Positions 49,801-62,773 of a stretch of DNA of 64,000 bases are shown piece by piece. The translations under genes were made by a program, and so were the position numbers. The first letter of the stretch is position 1, and each line of letters starts with the position of its first letter. Under the pieces are notes generated by a model. It had not been told where the DNA came from, searched no databases, and saw nothing but the letters and a program-made list of their open reading frames with translations. This DNA comes from Chionis minor (lineage: Eukaryota > Chordata > Aves > Charadriiformes > Chionididae): assembly GCA_013398295.1 (NCBI GenBank), contig VZSF01006711.1, forward strand, positions 62,001 through 126,000, in the 5' to 3' direction.

Positions 49801-52800
49801 AGTGCCCTGCAATGGGGAGGTCCTCCCAGATCCTTATCTCCAAACACCATCTGCCAACAGGGAGCCCCAGGGTGTCAGTGCCCCAAGCTTCGGTCGCATA
49901 GGTTGGCACTTCCTTTCCCTGCCTCCTTCGTCATCCTCGTCTGTGTCCTGGGGGTGTTCATGAATCCTAAGTCTAAACAGAACCTCAATACGACTGTAAT
50001 TTGCTGAGTGAGGACTCAGAATGGCCTACATATGTGATGAAGGCGATAGGCACAGGAGCTTCCTGTTTTCCAATCAGGATGTTCATCACCAAATTCTCCA
50101 GTGACCATAACATGAAGGCTGGTAAAATCTAAGTATATACTGTGCAAAAATATTTTTTGCCTGTGCAGCAGCCGCTGAGCAGCTGTCCCACTTTCTTTTT
50201 TACATCAGTTAAATATACTGTTAATTAAAAAATGCAATTACCCTGGAAATACTAACTTCAAGCCATGCTCTCCTCTCCTTCGAAGCCTACACTTGCAGAG
50301 AAGGGCTCTGGGCTAAGAGACTCTCTAGAAATGTTTAACACAAGAACTTTTTTTTTCAGCCATTTAAGATTCCATGAATTGTTAATAAGCATTTAAGTGC
50401 AATAATAAAGGATGTATATACACCATTACAGAAAAAAAATCTTAGGCACTGCAAAACTGGTTGCCAGGAAATAGTTCAGGGCCTGGTTATTTTGCAGGCA
50501 AATAAATGACTTCAGATATGAGCTGAAAAGAGCAATTTCAAAGCAAATAAGAGAAATATACAGCAGATCGTGTACAGTAACTGTGGCATCAAAATTACAG
50601 CCATAAATAAGAGACAAAAAGGAATAGCTTGGTCAGGCAGATGGATGAAACCAGGAAGAAATCTCTGCAAATAGTATTTTCTTGTGCATGTGGAAAATAT
50701 GAAAGTTTCTGATGAGCTCTCCACCTCTACAGACTGGCACGGTGTTCCTCTGATCCCATTAAAGTGTCTAAATAGGTTTTCAACATATATACTATCAAAA
50801 TACCGTGTTTGTCTTTTGTGATGACTGAAGTGTTGTGGTGTTAAATTTCTGGCAGGGTGGGCGGGAGAATTATACCACACTTCAAGCTTTTATTAATAAA
50901 GTGCAGCATTGCTCTTGCTCTAGGGGGTGACTTTTTTTGTTTATGTGGGGTCTTTGCTTCCCGAGAAAGCTGGTGTCAGGCAGCTCCAAGGGTCGGGAGG
51001 TTAACATCGTAATAAAGTGGGTTTTAATAAGTATAAAGCAAACACCACGATTGTTTGATGTAAACTGGTATTTTTATGTGCTCTGAAAGGAGAAGGTTAC
51101 ATGGTAAATGGGTTAGCTGAGAGTGAGAAATGCCATCTGCTCACAGAGGGCAGGGAGAGACCCAGCAAATACAGCTGGTGCTGGGAAGGTGCGAGAGCCG
51201 CGCTCTCCCACCGGCCCTGATCAGCAGGGGCAGGGACATGGGCAGATGCAGACGGGCACCATTTAAGCCTCTGGAAACACAGCGGCTCTTCAGAGATATC
51301 ATCACATCAGAGGATATCACCCCTTCTGGGGGGTCACACTGAGTGATGCTGATGTTTACTGCTGGCGGCACCTGCTATTAAAGCTCTGTCTCTGTGGTCC
51401 CAAGCTGTGGTTTGGAGTTGGACATGTCCACAGGAGATGCCTATGGAGCCCTCCTGGACAGCTGGCCCTCCTGATAACATACACAGGCAGCAGGATTTTG
51501 GCAGAGACAGGCATCCTCGCCAGCTCCCAGATGGTGTATAACCACCAGGCGGTGGTGGCTCTACTGACTCAACCCCAGCCCCGCAGCTGAGCCAGCCTTG
51601 GCAGCAAAGACCAGTGAAGAGTTTTGTTCAGCAAACTTTCCATAGGCTGCTCCAGATACACGCTCCCAGCAAAACGTGATGCAAGACAGAGGGACCCATG
51701 GCAGCTCAGACACCAGAACAGTCCATCTGGGGCCACTGGGACACCCGTGTGCATCCAGTGCCGTGCTGGTGAGGGTACAGCTGTTCCCAGCAGCTACTCG
51801 AGCTTGTTTGGACACATCTTCACAGCCCTGTACTGTGACCGGTACCGAGGTGGTGAGAACACTTGCCTGTTTTGAGTGCAAGAGACAAAAACAGTGTTTT
51901 CTGAAGCCAAAACTGTCTTCTGCTGCCATTATGGGCTTTGTGGCAGTACCAACACAAGTCAGGGCCAGCACTCAGCGCCATGGTGGGGTCCCATCGGTCA
52001 TGCAGCCATGCAGACGTTTCCCTGCAACATCATAAACTTGCGTGTTTGGAAACGTAGGGAGCGATTGTTTGTTACAGGAGCACAGGCTGCCAGGACATCA
52101 GCAGAGACAGCTCAGAAGAAGCATCCTTTGGATGCATTTAACAGTCACGTCGTGGATTTGCATGGCTAATGAGAACAGGAAGGGGCTAAAATAACTTCCG
52201 AGCCTTTGTCCATCTCCACAAATGCTCACAACATAAGCCTCAAACAGGTCCTGGAATATAAAGGCTCATTTTTATTGGTTATTTCTTATGTTCAGCATTT
52301 CATGGAAACAGCTGGTATCTCAGTATTTTCCTGTTTCTGTTTATGGATTGTGGAAAACCAGTAAATATGGATATGTATCAAACAGCTAAAAAGGGAAAAT
52401 GATTCAAAAAGAAGCTTTTACGGAACCTTGAGTTTAGGGGGTTTCCACACAGATTTTATTGATAGAACTAAAAAATAATTAATAGTATCATCTTTCCTCT
52501 TCCCTACTATCTTGCTGAAGTGCGTAGCAGTCTCTGTCAATGCATCATGATTTTCTCTTCTAGGAGGCTCCTGACAGCCAAACTGTATGGTTTGTTCAGT
52601 CCAAGCTTGCCAACGCACTGCAGGTACCCAGTGCTCAGATTTTCGGAGAACTGCTTCAGGAGCCTCTCTGAGTCTCTGACATCCACCAGCACATCAGATC
52701 ACGGCACTGCCAAACTGCAGGAAATACTGTCCTCATTTACCTGACCGCAGAAACTTTAGACATTTATTTTTAGCATCAGCTCGTTCAGTCTCCTCTCCTA

Positions 52801-53516
52801 CAGGAGGCTGTAATAATGCTTCAGCTTCTCAAATGATGGCAGGGGGACTTCAGCCGGATGACACGCACTGACTTTGATGGGAGCGGGATGGTTAAATTCA
52901 CCTCCCACCTGTGACATTTCAAACTGGGAACAGTCATTTCTCTTTAGAGAAAACAAGCACTTTGATAACCCATCCGCCATAAAAACCTCTCACCCTTTGA
53001 ATAACAGTATTTCTGACTGTCCCAGGTATTTCTTCCACACCCCTAGCTCTGCTGCCTCTGAACTAGGTACTCAGCATCCCATCTGGGGAGAATATGTATT
53101 TTCTAAATTGCCCAACTCCCCACTTTCTGTGTAAACTGTTTGTGATTTGCCAAGCAACCTTGATCTGGGCTGAAATGTTTGAGCACAGGCATCCAGTTCA
53201 AGAAGGAGGTTTTTAGGAACAATTTCAACAAAACTCGAACAATGTGAAAGAAATATAGCGGTGACATTTTGCAAGGCTTTGAAAATGATCAGCTCCCACA
53301 TGCTCAGTGGAGCCTTTAGTTCTCCGAAGCTTTGCTGTGCGTTCACCGTGGCCCCCCAACACTGAGGGAAACAAGAATCTAAACAGGTTACACTGGCCAA
53401 GGTTATAAGCAATGAAACCAAGGGTTTTATTGGGGACCAAGAAGGAATACTGTAATTAAATCTTATCATGACATGGTATATATATTGATTATTATGAAGA
53501 CATCAAATTTCAGCTT
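46847..53516. other. Unique sequence, no gene recognised
   Basis: A 14-base perfect palindrome (ttaaggatccttaa) lies at 47,213-47,226. A 155-codon frame at 47,804-48,271 starts with a charged stretch but matches nothing I know. No repeat family recognised. Confidence 0.55.
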
Positions 53517-53665
53517 GGGACGTGCGGAACTGACATTAGGGAAAACTTTTTCCCCAGGAGGATGGTGCAGTTCCAGAATAGGTCAGCACAGAATAAACCT
53601 CCATCCTTGGAGGGTTGCAAGACTGATCTAAATAAAGTCGTAATCAATCTGGCATTGGCCAGGTC
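53517..53665 (+). mobile_element. Old CR1-like LINE 3' relic
   Basis: The order 'actgacattagggaaaac', 'tttttccccaggaggatggt', 'ccatccttggagggttgcaa', 'gatctaaataaagtc' parallels the 3' untranslated region of CR1-type LINEs: the rattagg-aaaactttt, ggagggtggtg, catccttggagg and gacaaagc positions. The terminal octamers are not recognisable. Identity to any consensus looks low, so this is an old relic. Confidence 0.65.
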
Positions 53666-54224
53666 TTTTCTGGAGATGTCATGGGAGCTCATGCTTATAA
53701 TCCAGCAGTAACGTGTATGTGCTAGAAGTGCAGAAGTTCTAGCACGCCTTCCAGGTGGCTGGATTGTCCTGCCAGAGAGCAGACCCTGGAAAAGACTCAC
53801 TCGAGCTTTACTCCTCCCATTTGTCAGACACACCTCACTTTTGTTCTTTAATCTTGAGGGCTGGAAACTGTACAACATTATCAGTGATCTTTAGCCTATC
53901 ATCAGCAAACAAGGACTCTGAAATCCTCGGGAAGTGTCTTTTGAAAGCCATGATTATGTGCGGACCTCCACATTTACTGCATGTGCCCTAATTCATTGCA
54001 GTTTCCACAAGATTGTCAGAAAATTGATAATCATTTGCATTGAGAAACTCTTTCTCACAGCAAAAGTCCACAGTGGGTGTTGCCTGAGCTGTATTTATGC
54101 CTGAACCTGAGTGTATTTTCTGCACAGATCTTACAATGCTGCACCATCCTGGCATGTTTAGTAGGCATCTCCATTGATGTGGCAATTTCTAGTGCTTGCT
54201 TTTGGGTCAAGTCAGCCTCTGTAA
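53666..54224. other. Unique sequence after old LINE relic
   Basis: The octamer-like word 'atttgcat' at about 54,032-54,039 sits beside 'gataatc'. No gene recognised. Confidence 0.5.
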
Positions 54225-54520
54225 ATAGCCTTTTTCAGATTGCTTAATTCTACAGAGTACGTACCTGCAGAGCGCAGCCCCCTTGTGCCTCTAATTTATC
54301 TTCTAATTGGCAATGCTCCACTAATTCAGCCACATATGGGGAAATAGTTTTTCCTTTTTTATTCTGTTGCTTAATCAGAAACACTGCAGCCACTCGGGCT
54401 TCGGGCTCGGGTCATTCTGCAGCGTATTCAGATTCCCTGCAAACATTTATTCCTGTTGGTTTAATAGTGCTATTAAATTGCACAATAGGTTATATGCTCT
54501 ATTCTTCATTATAATAAAGA
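54225..54520. promoter_or_regulatory. Candidate conserved noncoding element
   Basis: A run of TAAT-type cores ('gcttaattc', 'ctctaattta', 'ttctaattgg', 'actaattcag', 'gcttaatcag') is interleaved with unique sequence over about 300 bases. No repeat or coding similarity is visible. Confidence 0.22.
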
Positions 54521-57500
54521 AAAATGCTGTATTTTTTCCCTGTCAAGTCCACCATTTGAACACATTATTCCATTTCTCTGTGCTAGTGGGCCAGATTATG
54601 AGCATGTTATTAAACAGATCATATTTGCCTTAGATTTACCCAATTTTCCAAAAGAAAAAAAGGAAAGGAAGAAAAAAAAAGATGCCACACAGGATTGCAC
54701 TGGATGTCTTCCTCTGTCCATTCCTGTCCCTTCCAGCAGCTTTTCAACTCATTTGGCTGTTTGCAGCCATCCTCAGGAAAAATGCCCATTTTCAAGGGCT
54801 TGTCTCCAAATGGAAGCTCCCCCAGCCCCAGCAGCTTCCTCAGGAGTTCTTGCTTGTTTGGTCTCTGTTAGAAGAGGAATCATGTCTTGCTAGCAAGGGT
54901 CTTTTCTGTTCTTCACCATCTGACAGCCGTCACACACATCTGATTACATGCAATCAGATAAAGCCTACAGCTACACAGTGCTTCTTTAGCTGGTTATCCT
55001 TGGAGTACTTCAAAGGAGCTCCTAGACTACCCAGATGCTCCCATTCATCCTGCTCCTACCTGGATTGCTGTGTTACCTTCTGTGACAGATCTCATGCACA
55101 TGTCCAAACAAAGCAAAAAAAATCCTGTTCTGGCACCCTACTGCAAAAAAAGGCATGTTTTTCTGGGAGTCCTCAATTGTTCCTGTTTTGTCTGGGAGGA
55201 GAGGCAGCGACAGCATGCACAACTCAGATTAAAGTTGCTATTTTTATGAAGTAAATGCCTAGCCTTTGAGTTTTTTAAGCAGGAGTCTAACTGTTAATAC
55301 TACTCTGCATCATGCAGGTTCCACAGGTTGAGAGAGTGAACCCCCTGCATATTGATTTTAAGACTAGAGAGTGGTTTGTTCCTTTTGGGTTTGGATTGCA
55401 GTGGGTTGGGTTTTTTTAAGCAAATCATTGCTCATGCTCCATTCTTTTTACCTGCTGCCAGTTCTGCACTCCCCAGCCTTTTCTAGCCTATAAAGAGGTT
55501 GCAAAGGTATCGGCAGGGAGTTAAAGTTCATGGTCTTAAACCATCAATTTGAAACTACCAAAGTACTGTCTGCTCTCTGATATCATTAATATTCTTCTCA
55601 CCTAAATTTGTGATCGGGTTCATGAATTTGTTATCACACATCTACTGGATTCGTGAAACCTATCCTCTCTTTTTGAATTCACCATTTCGCTTTCCCGTGT
55701 CTGCTGGATTAATGAAAAGGACTGTATTTTATCAGATGAATTATCAGATTTAACAATCTGGGAGGAAAGAGGGAGTGAAAAGTAAAAGATTAGTCAGTGA
55801 GTGATACTGGGGAAGGCAAATACTGAGCTGAACAATTTTCTGTTTATTACACGTACAGGGTAGCAAGTTAAAAAGAGAGAAAGCAGAATGTGGGCAATAG
55901 CCGTCAGACTGCTGAGATTAATTGTCTTATATGCATTGCATATATTTGTTAAAGCTATAATGAGCTGTACTGGAAAACTCTGAAAAATACCTTGTGGAAT
56001 TCAAATATTAGTAGTGAGTGGTGCTTTTATGTTGCCTCTGTAGCTACCAGAACTAGACTATTCATTGACTTGTACAGTACTTGTTCCTTCTCTTCCCTAA
56101 AGGGTAGGCTTCCGAGTGTCATGAGCCCAAAAATGCAAGCTGGGTTTCTGGAAGATGTAAGTGACTTTGTAGGGACAACAATCTGGTACTCAGCACCTGG
56201 GCATCCACCCTGCCATCTGGGGCCACAATCTGAGAGTTCTGTCCCCAGCTGTGAAACAGGTATGAGGATTTCTGCCAAAGGCATTTGGTCTTTTGCGGGG
56301 AGGAGGGTAAAAAGGCATTATTTTAGTGCACAGTACTGGAGAACACAGGTTGGTGCATTTTCATTACAATTCTTTCTCTGAATTTAAGGCAGAGAGGAAG
56401 ATAGATTTGGTAGTATTTGAACTCTCCTCTGTTTCTAAGCACTCCAGGCACCGATGGGACTTAATTATCATCTAAACAATTTTAGTCAAAAAATTAAAAC
56501 AACTAGACCTAATAAGAATATTAATAACAAGGTTTTACTTATAGGCTATGACTGACCTTTCATCAACATCAGTTAATGTCTCATTGATATTGAAATAACA
56601 GTTAAGTCTTGTACCTTTGAAGTAAAGAGTTCACAGAGCTGCCCTGTGGGCGTGATGCCAGCCAGAACAGAGCAGTGAGCAGAGACACTTGCTAACCCCT
56701 AATTATAAGACCTGCCATTGGCAAAAGCCTGCCTGAAATGTTCCTGACACATTATGAAACACATTCTAGTTTCACAAGGCATGCCAAAACTTTCATCCAT
56801 TTGCAGGTGGTCATTTGCATCACAAATGTCCGTGATGAATTTTGCTCCTTTCTCAACCCTTCTCTCCCATGCACCCCTCTCTTGCCTGGCTAATAGCAGC
56901 ACTGACAACTCCAAGCACTTGAAAATCATGGTTCACGTCTAAAAAGCATGAGGAGAGTGGTTTGAAATCATGGTGCTTCTAAAAATAGTACAAGTGGGGA
57001 ATTCTTGAATTTGCTGTCTGAGGCCCAGTGGGATTAAGGTGACTAATGTGCACATATTTGCACTAAGAGGCCCAGACCTATTTTTTTAATCACTCTGACT
57101 TTGTTGGCTAGCAGCTTGCCTTTCTGAGAAATTCGTGCATCCTGACAGGGCTTGTGCAAAACCGTGAAACTTCTGATCACAGAATTAGCACTTGTGTAAA
57201 ACAGGGCCCAGCTTCTCACTTGCATATGGCTCATGAGCAATGTGGGTTCTGCTTGTAGAACTTGTTGCCTGACCATCACCAGGTCTGCGCCAGCACTACA
57301 GTTGCTGGAAAATCCAGAGTGAAGCACCAGGGGTGGCTTATATGGTCAGAATGAGTTTCCAGAGAGACACGCTCTGCTCCTTGCGCTGGTCAGTCCTGCT
57401 CCACTGGTCCCTGTGGGATGTTGTCACCTGTGGATGTGAACCAGTCACAGGCATCCCCTTCCCTTTGGCCCTCTGAGGAAAGTAACATGCATGTTGTGGC

Positions 57501-57840
57501 TTTCACCCATATAAAGCTGTTGGTACGCAGCTCATAGGGCCAGGAAGATCAACCGAGCATCCTGCATATAGGTCCAAGCCACAGGAAGCTGTGAAGGACA
57601 CTTGGCTTTCAGAAGAATGGGAACATGGATGCTCGGCACTGACCTGATGCTTTGCTGCCTGGTGGATTCAGCAGGATTGTATGAATGAACTCATTAAGCT
57701 GCAGCAAAACTTTAGGGTGGAAAAGATGAGCTGAGCCAAGAGGCCTCTGAGTTCAGGAGACAAACTGTGAAGGGCAGAAGCAGATCCTGAGCTACCCTAA
57801 AGAACCTGGTGTCAAGACAAGAAACGCTCTGTAGCTCTTA
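54521..57840. other. Unique sequence, no gene recognised
   Basis: An A-rich run lies at 54,651-54,680. A 190-codon frame at 54,682-55,254 is Cys/Ser/Leu-rich without a domain. Two diverged copies of a 'tctgctggatt-n-n-tgaaa' unit occur at about 55,640 and 55,700. Confidence 0.55.
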
Positions 57841-57885
57841 ACAAAAAAAAAATCTCAAAAAAACCCAAAACAAACAAAGAAAACC
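57841..57885. repeat. A-rich low-complexity tract
   Basis: Runs of A broken by single C or CCC, similar in style to the tract at 18.4 kb. No retrotransposon tail can be assigned. Confidence 0.85.
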
Positions 57886-57990
57886 TAGTATTTCACATGG
57901 ACCGAGTGCTTAATAAGCTCCTAACTGAAAGGTCTGCTCTGTTGGTGTATGTTGCTTGTGTTTGCTGGCAGGCACCCGAGGAGAACATGG

Positions 57991-58050
57991 CAGTAGGTGT
58001 AGACGGTAGGTATATACAGTAGGTGTAGGTATATATAGTAGCTATAGGCA
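57991..58050. repeat. Short imperfect tandem repeat (AGTAGGTGTA/GGTATATA)
   Basis: The unit at 57,991-58,016 (cagtaggtgta...ggtatata) recurs at 58,017-58,035 with a seven-base internal loss, and a third degenerate unit (tagtagctatagg) follows. It is a minisatellite-like array of about three copies. Confidence 0.75.
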
Positions 58051-59626
58051 TAGAAGATGCTTTAAGAAAGGGTAAGCTTCGACTAGATGAGCACGTTGCT
58101 GCCAGAGAAGTGCAAGTCCCACCTCCCAGCAAGGAGGAGTCAATGAAAAGTAGGACCTGAGAGCACCCAGGGACCCAGGGCTGGGCAGCACCAGGCTCTG
58201 TTTGGATCTCAAGGGCTGGAAGTGCAGGAGCCAATGCTGGAACATAATCCATGAGACAGCCAGGGGAAATGCCATAAATAATTCTTGCCATGGCGGTGGC
58301 TACAGTTTATCAAGTTCAAAGAGCTGTAGCACAGAAAAAGAATGCTGCACAAATAGTCCACAAGTATTCTCTGTGCTGCAAAATCTGAAGCAGTGGTTGA
58401 GATCAAATCTTTGATGCACTCAGGGGCAAGACAGAGGTCACAGGTGGATGTCAGTGGAGCTGCTGTGACTTTTCTATCATCTCTAAGTGCATTGAGGCCA
58501 ATGCAGACACAAGCAAGCCCTCTAAAAGATCTCCAACAGCTGCAGAAATGAAGGAACGCAGCAGACGGGCAGACTTGCTACAACAATTTTGCAAGGTCAA
58601 TCAACTTTTGGCTGAACAGAACACCTGGAAGACTATTTTTTAAGGTTTTTCCAGGATGGGTAGAAAAGGATGAAAGGCGGTGAAAAAGGTGCTAGTATAA
58701 CCTCATCACTCTGAAGTTCCCAAGCAAATCAGGTATAGCTTCTTTTTTCCCATGACTGTTCTACGTGCCTTATAGCCAGGCTACGCTAATACAGGTGTTC
58801 TTTGGTAATTTCAGTGTCTACTACAGCAAAAGCAGCTGAGGTGATGTTTTGGGGGTGACCTGAAGCCTAGCTCTGCAGCCATCCCACCTCACAGAAGAGC
58901 AGCTGTACTTCTGGAGAGCTGTCCAACCTTGCCCCTGACCATTCCCAGAGCATCTCCTGCCCCTCTTTGGTAAGTGGGATGGATTCTCTGACAATCCAAA
59001 GGCTTCATTATGTCACTTTCAGAAACTCGGAGACAGGTCAGCACTAATCTAAACAGCGTGTGGGTAATAAGACCTGAAATAGCAAATAAACAGGAAAATC
59101 AAACAAAAACAAGTGAATTAAACCAAATATTGGCTGTGCTGCTTCAAAAGAGCACTGTCTGGGGGAAGCTGTGCAATGCTATAATTAGACTTTATCATAA
59201 TGCATCTAAAGAAAGAAGATGAAATGTGGTCGCAAAGAAGCATTTCAGTCTGGCACAGAATCTCACCTTTGAGTCTGGTTTTCCATCTTCAGTAAAATTG
59301 GCCTCATATGGGTTCCTGGTATGTGTTTTCATTTTTCTTAAGCTTTTAAGAACTGTAAAACAGACACTTCATCTTGTGCCATCATCTTTGATCTTCTTAG
59401 GGCTTGTTAATGGAGCAGGGTCGGTTGGACTCATTACCTGGATACCTGCCATGGGAGCTCTGAAGAAGACAAGAACCGACAGCAATACCTGGTTTTTAAG
59501 CTCCCTCTGTGGGGCAGGTCTGGAGACAAACAAGTCACAGGGCACAGTGGTCTGATTCAGCCTCTCCAATCTACTCTGCTTCTCTGCCTTGCTCTGGATC
59601 TGGCTTTTGTGGCTTGCAGAAAATCT
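58051..59626. other. Unique sequence, no gene recognised
   Basis: Nothing recognised. The open frames on both strands at 59.2-59.66 kb partly reflect the neighbouring LINE relic. Confidence 0.55.
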
Positions 59627-59806
59627 TAGGTTAAAAGGAACCTTTGGAGATCTCTGGGCCAAAACTGAGCTGAAAGTGGACCAGGTAGATCAGGTTTTTG
59701 AAGGTCTTATTTTTTAAGTCTCGCCAATGATGGATATGTGATATTGCGCCCCTGCTCTAATATTTGATTAATCTTGCAGGAAAATACTTCCAGTGTTTAA
59801 AAACTT
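59627..59806 (-). mobile_element. Old CR1 LINE 3' relic (inverted)
   Basis: On the plus strand the order 'ggttaaaaggaacctttgga', 'ggaccaggtagatcaggttt', 'ttgaaggtctt', 'gccaatgatgga', 'aatacttccagtgtttaa' follows the reverse complement of a CR1 3' untranslated region (ggttggaagggacctctgga ... agcaggttg ... ttgaatrtctcc ... gatggagactc ... aagttttttct). Many substitutions and small gaps are present and no terminal repeat survives. It is a strongly decayed, non-coding copy. Confidence 0.65.
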
Positions 59807-60899
59807 GTGCATGTAGTTTAAATGTTTCTGAAGAACAAGACATAAATGACGTATGAATTCAGGTCCAGGTTCTGCCCTGCTGTGTTGTGCTAGAGTCTAA
59901 AGGGGTCCGGTACAGCTTTAATGGCCATTATGAATCTCCCATCCTGCTCGCTGCAGTCGCTGAGTATGTGTGCAGAAAGAGCCACCACCAGCAGCAGCAG
60001 GGAGGCAGGTTCCTCCTGCCTGATAAACAAATCAGAGTCCTCAAAGCCCTATTTGGGCCAGCTTTGTATGAGCAGAGCACGGGCTCCAGGACCAGGAGTT
60101 ACCCCCACCACCAGAGACACCGGGGTAGCTGCGTAGCAGTCAGTATGGATTGCCGCCCCTGCGCTGCCTTCGTCCCCTGCAAGCGCAGTGACAGAGCCAA
60201 AAAAGCCTCATCCCAGCCCAGCCCATCTGCTCATCGCTTTTTCACTTCTCACTCTGCTTTGGCTGGCTTCTGTCCCGCTGCTCCGTGGTGGGGCATCTGC
60301 CCCAGCCTGGGGTGGGTTGGGGAGGCTGCAGGGTAAATCCCAGGCGGTGGTGGGGGGTGGTGGTGCCACCTCCCCCTGCTTGCTCTGCCCAGGGGAGCCT
60401 CAAAGGCTGTCGTGATGCCGATGCCGCAGCCTCTGCAGTTGCAGCCTCGTCTCTCCATCCTTCCCCCACCGGCAAACAAACCTCAGCCAAGCAATTCTTC
60501 CCGGCATGTTCTGCGGGATGTTTGCTGCAGCCAGCTAGCAACCCTTTCTGAGTCAGTCTAGTGGAATAACAAAGCACAGTAACAATTCCCGAGCTGTTTT
60601 TTATTGATCAGCAGCTCACAGGGCTGAAGGGTGAGATTGCCAACTCCCTGGCAGGAGGCCTGCGAGCTCAAGCTAAGTACTGTTTATGCAGCGTAGCAGC
60701 GGGACCAAACGCTCTGTACTGGGTCAAAAACGTCCCTCTGCATGTTATCCAGACCTGATCTGGAACTGCAGATCTTAAGGAAGAATAAGATAGTGCCGAA
60801 TGTCTCATCTAATAAAATATCTGCCATGTACCATCCTACAACTTTCACTTAAAGTTATCTGTAACGCAAGGTTATGTTCCCTGAGATCCTGGGAGCAGA
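59807..60899. other. Unique sequence with a GC-rich patch
   Basis: 60.1-60.5 kb is GC-rich with G-runs ('ggtggtggggggtggtggtg' near 60,345) and is open in several frames at once. This is compositional; no gene recognised. Confidence 0.55.
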
Positions 60900-61075
60900 A
60901 TGTCCATCCTTCATTATTACCCTGCACAGATTGTCTTGATGGTTTGGTAAGTGAATTATGTAGGAGACATTACACCGCGAAGAGCTGACCTTGTCCTTAA
61001 CCTCAGCACATTCTTCAATTAATGCCCCGCAAGATAAATTAATCTATTAATCCATAGAGGCCTCTGAGCAGTTGA
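60900..61075. promoter_or_regulatory. Candidate conserved noncoding element
   Basis: Contains 'gtgaattatg', 'cttcaattaatg', 'gataaattaatctattaatcc' and a CpG pair 'caccgcgaag' in non-repetitive sequence. It is short, and the call rests on motif density alone. Confidence 0.2.
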
Positions 61076-61767
61076 ACTGGGATTTCTCCGTTTCTCACTA
61101 AACCCGCTTCTTCCTTCCCCTTCCTAGTGAACTTCTGCTTATAAGTAATAGCTAAAAATTTGGTGCTATTTGAAAGCAAAAATAAGCAAAACTCGTTGTA
61201 CTTACATCCTGGTTGCCCCCTGAAACCCTGTTATGAAGAAGCAAGGATACTGAGAAGCCGGTACGTATTTTTCTGGCCGCAACAGGCTCTGCAGATTTTC
61301 CTCACGTGATTGGTACTACAGAAGCCAAACGGAGCCTTTGAATGAGCAAGAGTCAGCAGTCTGCAAGAACAGCCCTGATTTGCTTACTCTGCCTGTAGCT
61401 TTAAGCAACATGCTCTGCTGTTAGACATGAGAGCAAATGAAAAGGGTGCCTCTGTAATGATTTTGGTGGGGAAAAAGGCAAAAGTCCATGTTTTGGGGAT
61501 TTCCCGGCAAGTTTCTGCCAGGGAAATGTTTCCTTGCAATGTAATTCCTAGTCAATGCAGCAGACCCTCTAAGCACAGCTGTGTCTGTGGCTTCTCAGGA
61601 GCATGTGGAGATAGTGACCTCTTTGAGCTCTTGTCCAAAAGATCTAGCATCAGGGTAGGGGGTTGTCCTGGGAGGTGCTGGAGAGTCTGAGGGGGTCAAG
61701 GTGGAGGTGGAAAACTTTCAGGTTCAGTGCTGTAGGGAAAGACTTCAGATGGTGGAAAAGGGACTAC
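61076..61767. other. Unique sequence, no gene recognised
   Basis: Nothing recognised before the CAA-rich tract. Confidence 0.6.
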
Positions 61768-61830
61768 AGCAACAAGCGGCCAACAACAAGCCAACAACAA
61801 CAACAGCCAACAACGCCAACAACAAGCAGC
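61768..61830. repeat. CAA-rich imperfect triplet/minisatellite tract
   Basis: Repeated 'gccaacaacaa' units with CAACAAG variants span about 60 bases. The plus strand is nearly free of T in this stretch. It would read as a Gln- or Asn/Thr-rich string in two frames, but no coding context is visible. Confidence 0.88.
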
Positions 61831-62773
61831 CTCGTGAATGCCTCCCTACCCCTGCCACCGCATGACTCTCAAACGTTTCTGAAGTCCATCCTGGTGTCTT
61901 GCTAGACCATGCCTGCAGGTACAGGTGGCTCTGGGAGCGCCGCTTCCCTCTGGCTCGCTGCCGGCACGTGAGCAGAGCCAGGCGGTGCAGCCAGCTAGGG
62001 AACAGAAACGAACAACGTGGGGTGTTTGATCAGACTGAGTCCAAGTCTTGCAAAACACGAAACTTCGCCTGGGGCGCTTTGCCCATTGGTTTGTATGGAA
62101 AGTCCCTGCACTGTGTTTTTGGCTCCTAAATCATCCTGCAGCCAGGTAGCCCTCTCTGCTGGCAGGGCACGGACCTTGGAGAGAATGGGGCTGCCTGAAC
62201 GCAGGGCAGCGTCCAGCTGAGATCTCCTGGGCTCCACTTCCCAAGTCCAGATACAGTGTTCAAGGTACTGGCTCAAGTGTAAGGACCTTGTGAAGACTTT
62301 AACGTTGCTTGATTGTCACTACCAGTAACGCGCTGAGCACTTCTCCACTGAGTAACCTCAGTGGTTTAGTTTATTTTACTGTATTTTATGGGTTAGACAT
62401 GTCAGCTGTGAGTACTGTCAGTATCTAGGATACGTCAGAGATAAAGGAGGAGACCATTCCTTATGGTGTAATAACCATGATTAAGGACAGGATTTTTCAA
62501 AAGCAATCGAGGAAGTCAATGATAGTCAATAAGAAGTGGGCGCCTCATTTCCTTGAGGTGCTTTCGAAAATCCTAGCCCAAAACGTCGATATTTCATGCG
62601 GACACATTTTAGTCTGTGGGAGAAGTCTCAAATCCTTTTCAAAAAGTAATATGCATATTGTAATTGGAACAGATTAAATATGAATATCTGCAGCTGCTTA
62701 ACCTTTTATTCTCCTTATTCAAAAAAACACTGGGTATTTTAGTCATAAGCCACTATATCTTGCAGTTAATAAT
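61831..62773. other. Unique sequence, no gene recognised
   Basis: Nothing recognised between the CAA-rich tract and the fold-back relic. Confidence 0.6.

Noticed and set aside
50347..50360. Splice-acceptor-like 'ttttttttttcag'
   Set aside because: No open frame or exon-like sequence follows; such T-runs plus CAG arise often by chance.
54682..55254. 190-codon plus-strand open frame
   Set aside because: Starts inside an A-rich run; Ser/Cys/Leu-rich without domain. Chance frame.
60342..60367. G-rich run as a G-quadruplex
   Set aside because: G-runs are mostly GG with one longer run; too weak for a confident quadruplex call.
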